Of a stretch of 5,670 bases of DNA, positions 1 through 4,208 are shown piece after piece. The notes beneath the pieces were generated by a model. The model had not been told where the DNA came from. It was given only the letters and a program-made list of their open reading frames with translations, and searched no databases. The stretch is from CAZNGF01 sp964572855. GTDB lineage: Bacteria; Bipolaricaulota; Bipolaricaulia; RBG-16-55-9; JAJCYT01. The number at the start of each line of letters is the position of its first letter. Position 1 is the stretch's first letter. The DNA is taken from contig CAZNGF010000093.1 in assembly GCA_964572855.1 (NCBI GenBank), forward strand, positions 1-5,670. The letters are read 5' to 3'. The translations under genes and the position numbers were made by a program.

Positions 1-656
1 ACGGCGCTGCAGGTGGGCGTGTCCCCCACCGAGAGCGCGACGGGCGGGACGCCGGCCGCGCTCAACGCCTCGCGCAGCGCGCCGAGTTTGGCGACCGCGT
101 CGCAATGAACCGCCTCGATCTGCTCCCGGCCGCGGGCGGCGTACGCGTGGCCCGCGTGCGCGAGCAGGCCGGCCAGGCGCAAGCCCGACGCTTGGATCTG
201 CCGCGCCAACGCGATCACGTCCTCGCTTCGCTCGGCGGGCACCCCCGTGCGGCCGTCGCCGGTGTCGACCTCGATCCAGAGCGCCACCGCTGCGTGCAAG
301 CGGTTCGACAGGAACGCGACGGCCTCCGGGGATTCGACCAACAGGCCCAGCCTCACGCGCCGCGCCAACGCCTCGATCGCCTCCCACGCGCGCACGTTGA
401 CCGGGAAGGCCACCGTGATGTCCGCCCAGCCGGCGTCGGCGAAGTAGCGGGCCATCGCCAGCGAGGAGACCGTGATCGCATCCACCCCGGCCGCCCGGAA
501 CCACGCGCCCAGCGCCGCGGACTGGTGCGTCTTGAAGTGCGGCCGCAGCCGCGCGCCGCTTTGACGTGCCTTTGCGGCCATGCGCGCGATGTGCCCCCGC
601 GCGCGCCGCTCGTCCAGCACGAGCGTCGGCGTCTGGATCGACTCCCACATGCGCAT
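1..656 (-). CDS. D-threonine aldolase / D-serine dehydratase family PLP enzyme (3' end cut by window)
   Basis: About 218 N-terminal residues are visible; relatives are about 370. The family uses pyridoxal phosphate on a TIM-barrel (alanine racemase fold) to cleave D-threonine-type beta-hydroxy amino acids or dehydrate D-serine in the cytoplasm. Seen in sequence: TPTLVLD near the N-terminus, RPHFKTH at residues 38-44 with the presumed PLP lysine K42, EVDTGDGRTGV at 129-139, GLLAHAGH at 163-170, and LSVGDTPT at 208-215, matching the family's phosphate-binding SVGxTPT. The C-terminal metal-binding His/Cys residues that would separate aldolase from dehydratase lie outside the window, so the substrate is open. 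An in-frame TGA at 669-671 limits the start to GTG 659, ATG 656 or ATG 650; none has a clear Shine-Dalgarno. I chose 656. The gene is divergent from the exported-protein gene. Confidence 0.85.
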   Translation of the reverse strand, partial: MRMWESIQTPTLVLDERRARGHIARMAAKARQSGARLRPHFKTHQSAALGAWFRAAGVDAITVSSLAMARYFADAGWADITVAFPVNVRAWEAIEALARRVRLGLLVESPEAVAFLSNRLHAAVALWIEVDTGDGRTGVPAERSEDVIALARQIQASGLRLAGLLAHAGHAYAARGREQIEAVHCDAVAKLGALREALSAAGVPPVALSVGDTPTCSA

Positions 657-667
657 CACCGCACGCG

Positions 668-697
668 ATCATAGGGTTCGGATACGGCGCTTGCCAA
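668..697 (-). promoter_or_regulatory. Sigma-70-like promoter for the D-threonine aldolase-family gene
   Basis: Read on the minus strand, TTGGCA (697-692, five of six consensus bases) is followed after 18 bases by TATGAT (673-668, five of six). Transcription would start near 661, only about 5 bases before ATG 656 or about 11 before ATG 650, giving an almost leaderless message. The -35 shares its bases with the promoter on the opposite strand. Confidence 0.6.
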
Positions 698-721
698 CGA
701 CGAAGAGGAATCTGCTACAAT
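691..721 (+). promoter_or_regulatory. Extended -10 promoter for the exported-protein gene
   Basis: TTGCCA (691-696, five of six consensus bases) is followed after 19 bases by TACAAT (716-721, five of six). TGC directly before the -10 supplies the TGn extension that can offset the long spacer. Transcription would start near 728, giving a leader of about 26 bases containing AAAGGG (739-744), 9 bases before the ATG at 754. Confidence 0.6.
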
Positions 722-753
722 CGATCCATCCAAAGGGGAAAGGGTTGGGAACG

Positions 754-1683
754 ATGCGAAACGCGAAGCTGTGGTGGCAGGCAGGCCGAATCGGGGTCGT
801 GCTGGCCTGGGCGCTGGTCGCGGGGATGGGCGCGGAGCGCGCGCGCGCCGGCGAGCTGCTGGACTACCTGCCCGAGGTCCAGTTCGCGCGCGCCATGGTC
901 CAGATCGTCGAGACGCAGGACGTCTTTCTGGACGGCGCCGAGGGCGTGTGCACGGGCGAGGAATCGCTGGATCAGGTCCCGTATAAGCTCTGGGTCGATG
1001 CGGCCGGGAACCTGCGCAGTCCGGAAGCCGTGGCCGGCGTGCTGCAGACCGCCCAGTGCGCGCTCTCAAACGTCTCGCCCCAGGACGTCGAGCCCGACGC
1101 GTTCGGTCCGTCTGTCCTGGCGCCGTTCCTGTCGCTGCTGCGCGGCGAGGTGGTCACAGTGGGGGACGCGACCATCGACGGCGGCAAGGAACCGCTGCGC
1201 GTCGGGCTTAGCTTCTCGGTGGCCTTCCTGATCAGCGTTTTACAGGCCTTCGGCGTCCCGCTGGACAGCCCCGAGCTGCTGGGCGAGGACGCGTGTGCCG
1301 CGCTGCGCGGCTTCGCGACCGAGGGCGAGACGTTCGAGCTGCGCTGGGTGGGGTTTCTCAACCTGCTGGTGCAGTTCGACCCCGACGCAAACGCCGACGA
1401 GGACGCGCCCGCTTGCGTCGATTCGACGCCCGACGCCGAGGCGAACCTGCTGGCCCGAGCGCGGGGAGGCGACGTGGACGCCGCGGTGCAACTGGCCTAC
1501 CTCTGGGACCAGCAGGTGGGTGACTTCCAGGAAGGCCCGCTTGGCTCGGACGAGGCCGCGGTGCAGGCCGAGATCGATGCGCTCCTGCTGGTCGTGCTCG
1601 AACACACCGGCGCCGCGCCGCTGGTCTCGCTGGCGGCCACCATCCCCTACATCAGCCTGAACGTGGGGACGACGGCATCGTAA
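754..1683 (+). CDS. Exported protein of unknown function, Cys-paired with an Asp-rich loop
   Basis: The product is 309 residues and I do not recognise the family. The N-terminus is a classic signal peptide: positive residues (R2, K5, R12), a hydrophobic core at about 13-25, and a likely cleavage after ARA at 30-32. The mature part has four cysteines (66, 102, 181, 221), enough for two disulfides, consistent with a periplasmic or secreted location. Residues 209-217 read D-P-D-A-N-A-D-E-D, an alternating acidic pattern like Ca-binding loops of dockerin or thrombospondin type 3 repeats. Residues 230-253 faintly resemble a Sel1-type helical repeat. Hydrophobic stretches at 150-166 and 276-300 look more like buried helices than membrane spans. 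The frame stays open upstream to 580, but ATG 754 is favoured by the promoter, the ribosome site AAAGGG at 739-744 and the signal peptide. The gene appears monocistronic and converges on tRNA-Arg. Confidence 0.8.
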   Translation: MRNAKLWWQAGRIGVVLAWALVAGMGAERARAGELLDYLPEVQFARAMVQIVETQDVFLDGAEGVCTGEESLDQVPYKLWVDAAGNLRSPEAVAGVLQTAQCALSNVSPQDVEPDAFGPSVLAPFLSLLRGEVVTVGDATIDGGKEPLRVGLSFSVAFLISVLQAFGVPLDSPELLGEDACAALRGFATEGETFELRWVGFLNLLVQFDPDANADEDAPACVDSTPDAEANLLARARGGDVDAAVQLAYLWDQQVGDFQEGPLGSDEAAVQAEIDALLLVVLEHTGAAPLVSLAATIPYISLNVGTTAS

Positions 1684-1707
1684 GCGCCTGGGGTTTCAAT
1701 GGCGGGC

Positions 1708-1784
1708 TGGTACGCCCGAGAGGATTCGAACCTCCGACCTGCGGTTTAGGAAACCGCTGCTCTATCCAACTGAGCTACGGGCGC
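1708..1784 (-). tRNA. tRNA-Arg, anticodon CCT
   Basis: The minus strand folds as a full cloverleaf. The acceptor is GCGCCCG with CGGGCGT, ending in a G1-U72 wobble. The D arm is GCTC/GAGC. The anticodon stem GCGGT/ACCGC holds loop TTCCTAA, giving anticodon CCT, which reads AGG. The T arm is GGAGG-TTCGAAT-CCTCT, the discriminator is A, and CCA is encoded at 1710-1708. The body is 74 bases plus CCA. It lies 47 bases after the rnc stop on the same strand and converges with the exported-protein gene, whose stop is 24 bases away. Confidence 0.96.
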
Positions 1785-1794
1785 ATGCGCTTTT

Positions 1795-1823
1795 ACTTTA
1801 AGGCAGGCACACAGCGGAGGCAA
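1795..1823 (-). promoter_or_regulatory. Probable promoter for tRNA-Arg
   Basis: On the minus strand TTGCCT (1823-1818, four of six) is followed after exactly 17 bases by TAAAGT (1800-1795, four of six), just beyond the rnc stop. Only 10 bases separate the -10 from the first tRNA base, so the 5' leader would be about 3-4 bases. The hexamers are moderate; position and spacing are the main support. Read-through from rnc is the alternative. Confidence 0.42.
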
Positions 1824-1831
1824 GGAAATCC

Positions 1832-2524
1832 TCACTCCGCCAGGAACTGCAGGTAGACGTTCTCGGCGGCCGACTGCTCGGCCTCCTTCTTGCTCGTGCC
1901 CACGCCCAAGCCTTCCAGGTCGGCCACGCGCACCTGCACGGTGAAGCGCTTGGCGTGGTCGGCGCCCTCCTCGGACAACAACGTGTAGACGGGCTTGAAG
2001 CCCTCCTTCTGGGCCAGCTCCTGCAGGCGCGTCTTGTAGTCGCGCGGGCCGTTGCCCGAGGCCACGCGGTGGATCTCGTCCTGGAGCTGGTCCAGGATGA
2101 AGCGCTGCGCCGCCTCGAAGCCGGCCTCGCAGAAGAGCATGCCCACGAACGACTCGAACACGTCCTCCAGGAGGGATTCGCGCTGGCGCCCGCCGCCGCT
2201 CTCCTCGCCCTTGCCCAAAAACAGGCACGCGTCCATCCCCAGCGTCCTGGCGCGCTCGGCCAGCGTGGCCCCGCTTACGACCACGGACTTGATCTTGGTG
2301 AGCTCGCCCTCGTGCAGCCCCGGGAACCGCTCGAACAGGTACTCGGCCACGGCCAGCTCGATGACCGCGTCGCCCAAAAACTCCAGGCGCTCGTTGGAGT
2401 CGAGCCCCTCCTCGGGCACCTCGTTGACGTAGGAGGCGTGGTAGAAGGCCAGGGCCATGCGCTCGGCCGGGATGTCGAGCTGCAGACGCCGGCGGATTTG
2501 CTCGAGGATGAGATGGGGATCCAT
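1832..2524 (-). CDS. rnc: Ribonuclease III
   Basis: RNase III cuts double-stranded RNA and processes the rRNA precursor and some mRNAs in the cytoplasm as a homodimer. The 230-residue product is close to the usual length (226 in E. coli). The catalytic domain spans about 5-150 and contains the family signature NERLEFLGDAVI at 44-55. E45, E48 and D52 match E. coli E38, E41 and D45, while D121 and E124 (in LEDVFES) match D114 and E117, so the Mg-binding set is complete. The double-stranded RNA-binding domain covers about 161-229 (DYKTRLQELAQKEG at its start, TSKKEAEQSAA at its final helix). ATG 2524 gives a family-like N-terminus, but I see no good Shine-Dalgarno before it. Only 35 bases separate it from the tRNA-Gln 3' end, with no promoter there, so co-transcription with tRNA-Gln is likely. 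The common partners era or lepB are not adjacent. Confidence 0.96.
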   Translation of the reverse strand: MDPHLILEQIRRRLQLDIPAERMALAFYHASYVNEVPEEGLDSNERLEFLGDAVIELAVAEYLFERFPGLHEGELTKIKSVVVSGATLAERARTLGMDACLFLGKGEESGGGRQRESLLEDVFESFVGMLFCEAGFEAAQRFILDQLQDEIHRVASGNGPRDYKTRLQELAQKEGFKPVYTLLSEEGADHAKRFTVQVRVADLEGLGVGTSKKEAEQSAAENVYLQFLAE

Positions 2525-2559
2525 GGATGGGCACCAAGTCTTTAGTCGATTCGGTCGCT

Positions 2560-2633
2560 TGGCTGGGGCGGCAGGATTCGAACCTGCGATCCCGGGTCCA
2601 AAGCCCGGCGCCTTGCCGCTTGGCTACGCCCCA
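2560..2633 (-). tRNA. tRNA-Gln, anticodon TTG
   Basis: The minus strand gives a complete cloverleaf. The acceptor is TGGGGCG with CGCCCCA; a U1-A72 pair is typical of bacterial tRNA-Gln. The D arm is GCC/GGC, the anticodon stem CCGGG/CCCGG holds loop CTTTGGA with anticodon TTG (reads CAA), and the variable loop is GATC. The T arm is GCAGG-TTCGAAT-CCTGC, the discriminator is G, and CCA is encoded at 2562-2560. The body is 71 bases plus CCA. It is first in a unit with rnc and lies about 20 bases after the predicted transcription start. Confidence 0.96.
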
Positions 2634-2659
2634 ACGTCCCTTCCCGCTTAAGCGCGTTT

Positions 2660-2688
2660 ATCTTAACGCTGGCGCCGCCCGTTGTCCA
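2660..2688 (-). promoter_or_regulatory. Promoter for tRNA-Gln and probably rnc
   Basis: On the minus strand TGGACA (2688-2683, five of six) is followed after exactly 17 bases by TAAGAT (2665-2660, four of six). The predicted start near 2653 leaves a leader of about 20 bases before the tRNA. The bases after the -10 are GC-rich (CGCGC), like the discriminators of stringently controlled stable-RNA promoters; that control is inferred. The promoter begins 15 bases beyond the livF stop, with no intrinsic terminator between. Confidence 0.6.
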
Positions 2689-2702
2689 GACGCGCGCTCG
2701 CT

Positions 2703-3386
2703 TCAGGCCACGCCCAGGTGGCGCCGCTCCAGCTCGGGCGAGAGCGCCTCGGGCGCTCCCTCGAAAGCGAGCCGGCCACGCTCCAGAATCAGGAGCCGGT
2801 CGCACCACGCGCGCACCCAGCCCACGTGTTGCTCGGCCAGCAGCAGCGCGCCGCCCCCGGCGCGGTAGCGCGTCAGCACCTCCCCGAGCCGCGCGACCAG
2901 CGACGGCATGAGCCCCTCGCTGGGCTCGTCGAGCAGCAGCAGGCGCGGCTCGGCCCAGAGCGCGCGCACGATCCCGAGCATCTGCTGTTCCCCGCCGGAG
3001 AGCGTCCCGGCGCGCTGCCCGAGCCGGTCGCGCAGTTGCGGGAACTCGCGCAGCAGCGCCTCCAGGCGCTCGGGATCATCCCCCCCGCCGAGCCGGAGGT
3101 TTTCGCGCACGCTCAGCGCCGGGAAGGCGCGCCCGTCCTGCGGGGCGTAGCCCAGTCCCGCGCGCGCGCGGCCGTGGGCCGGCAGCTTGAGCAGGTCGAC
3201 CTCTCCAAAGCGCAACGCGGACGCCTCGACCCGGATCAGGCCCATAACCGCCTTGAGCGTCGAGGTCTTGCCCATCCCGTTGCGCCCCAGCAGCGCCACG
3301 GCCTCGCCTGGACGAACCGAGAAATCCAGCCCGAACAGCGCCGGCTGGCGCCCGTGAAACGCGTTCAGGCCTTCAGCCCGCAGCAT
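2703..3386 (-). CDS. livF: LivF-type ABC transporter ATP-binding protein
   Basis: This is a cytoplasmic ATPase subunit of the branched-chain / hydrophobic amino acid uptake family; it would pair with LivG to drive LivH/LivM-type permeases. From ATG 3386 it has 227 residues, close to the usual 233-237. Motifs in order: Walker A GRNGMGKT at 34-41 (the LivF form of the motif), Q-loop Q83, signature LSGGEQQ at 129-135, Walker B LLLLDEP at 149-155 followed by SEGL, and H-loop AEQH at 184-187. The frame is open to an earlier ATG at 3422, but MLRAEGL at 3386 fits the family N-terminus, has GGGG four bases upstream, and overlaps the livG stop by 14 bases as expected for translational coupling. No permease gene follows; the tRNA-Gln promoter comes next. 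The exact substrate (amino acids, urea or other) cannot be read from the ATPase. Confidence 0.9.
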   Translation of the reverse strand: MLRAEGLNAFHGRQPALFGLDFSVRPGEAVALLGRNGMGKTSTLKAVMGLIRVEASALRFGEVDLLKLPAHGRARAGLGYAPQDGRAFPALSVRENLRLGGGDDPERLEALLREFPQLRDRLGQRAGTLSGGEQQMLGIVRALWAEPRLLLLDEPSEGLMPSLVARLGEVLTRYRAGGGALLLAEQHVGWVRAWCDRLLILERGRLAFEGAPEALSPELERRHLGVA

Positions 3387-4101
3387 GCGTCCCCAGGTAG
3401 ACCGCCTGCACGCGCGCATCACGCGCCACCTCGTCCAGCGCCCCCTCGGCCAGCACGCACCCGCCGTGGAGCACGCTCACCCGGTCGGCCAGTTGGGCCA
3501 CCACGTCCATGTCGTGCTCGACGATCAAGAGCGTGATCCCCGCCAATCCGCCCAACACCGCGATCATGGCCTCGGTTTCCGAGCGGCTCAGGCCCGCGGT
3601 GGGCTCGTCGAGCAGCAACAGTTGGGGGGTGAGCGCCAGCGCGACGGCCAGCTCCAGGCGCTTGCCGTCGCCGTGGGAGAGCGCGCCGGCGGGGGTGTCG
3701 AGCGCCTCAACCAAGCCCACCCGTTCGGCATCATCCCGCACGCGCGCTTCGACCTCGGGATCGAAGCGCCACCAGCCCCGGCCGCGCTGCGCCGCCGCGC
3801 GCAGGTGCTCGCGGGCGGTGAGACGCGGGAAGCCGGTGGGGATCTGCGAGGCGCGCGCGATCCCCAGCCGCGCGATTCCGTGCGGGGAACGGCCCAGCAG
3901 CGCCGCCCCGCGGAAGCGGATCTCACCCCGCTGCGGGCGCAGCCAGCCGCTGATCGCGTTCAGGAGCGTCGTCTTGCCCGTGCCGTTGGGCCCGATGAGC
4001 GCGTGGCGCGCCCCGGCGCGCACGCGCAGGTCCAGCCCGTCCAGCACGCGCGTGGGGCCGAACGCCTGCCCCAGCCCCTCGACCGCCAGCAGCGCTTCCA
4101 T
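3373..4101 (-). CDS. livG: LivG-type ABC transporter ATP-binding protein
   Basis: This is the second ATPase of the branched-chain amino acid-type importer, 242 residues against about 255 for E. coli LivG. Motifs: Walker A GPNGTGKT at 37-44, Q-loop Q86, signature LSHGD at 141-145 followed by KRLELAVAL, Walker B LLLLDEP at 161-167, and switch histidine H196 in VEHDMDVV. The C-terminal VQAVYLG at 231-237 matches the short tail domain that marks LivG-type subunits. The LSHGD signature also resembles UrtD of urea transporters, so the substrate is open. ATG 4101 is the only sensible start and no upstream ATG is in frame; no strong Shine-Dalgarno or promoter is visible. It is the first gene of a two-gene unit with livF and is divergent from the MFS gene. 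Permease and binding-protein genes, normally placed before livG, are absent here. Confidence 0.9.
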   Translation of the reverse strand: MEALLAVEGLGQAFGPTRVLDGLDLRVRAGARHALIGPNGTGKTTLLNAISGWLRPQRGEIRFRGAALLGRSPHGIARLGIARASQIPTGFPRLTAREHLRAAAQRGRGWWRFDPEVEARVRDDAERVGLVEALDTPAGALSHGDGKRLELAVALALTPQLLLLDEPTAGLSRSETEAMIAVLGGLAGITLLIVEHDMDVVAQLADRVSVLHGGCVLAEGALDEVARDARVQAVYLGTHAAG

Positions 4102-4141
4102 GCCCGGATGATGCCGGAGCCGCAGCGGGAGCGCCAGTCCG

Positions 4142-4170
4142 TTGCGCCCCCCCTTTGGAACGGGTACAGT
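4142..4170 (+). promoter_or_regulatory. Possible promoter for the MFS gene
   Basis: TTGCGC (4142-4147, three of six) and TACAGT (4165-4170, four of six) are spaced by 17 bases in the 107-base divergent spacer. Transcription would start near 4177, giving a leader of about 32 bases. A run of seven C lies inside the spacer at 4147-4153. The match is weak. I found no convincing promoter for livG on the other strand. Confidence 0.28.
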
Positions 4171-4198
4171 CCAGCGTCGACCACGTCGGGCCGATCAA

Positions 4199-4204
4199 AG
4201 GGGG
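4199..4204 (+). promoter_or_regulatory. Ribosome binding site deciding the GTG start of the MFS gene
   Basis: AGGGGG lies four bases before GTG 4209. The frame has no upstream ATG after the likely promoter. The next in-frame candidates, GTG 4311 and ATG 4320, have no comparable site and would trim the start of the first membrane helix. Confidence 0.55.
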
Positions 4205-4208
4205 TCGT

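Noticed and set aside
105..674. Plus-strand open frame opposite the PLP enzyme
   Set aside because: The minus-strand frame carries the family motifs (RPHFKTH, SVGDTPT); the plus frame is low-complexity Arg/Gln/His.
1746..2537. Open frame of 263 codons on the same strand as rnc
   Set aside because: It is shifted one frame from rnc, has a low-complexity Gly/Arg/Ala composition, and runs into the tRNA-Arg gene; rnc has complete catalytic motifs.
1719..2590. Repeated GGATTCGAACCT in two places, suggestive of attachment-site direct repeats
   Set aside because: It is the conserved T-arm shared by the two tRNA genes, and there is no integrase or mobile gene.
3387..3422. Earlier ATG (3422) for livF adding 12 residues
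   Set aside because: The added residues are Arg-rich and unlike LivF N-termini, and the start at 3386 has a GGGG ribosome site and the usual short overlap with livG.
2682..3536. Plus-strand open frames opposite livF and livG (also 3385-4284)
   Set aside because: Gln/Arg/Ala-rich translations with no motif; they are complements of real ABC ATPase codons.
4156..4174. Dyad-like sequence around GTAC in the livG/MFS spacer
   Set aside because: Only the outer GGA/TCC and the central GTAC match; too weak to call an operator.
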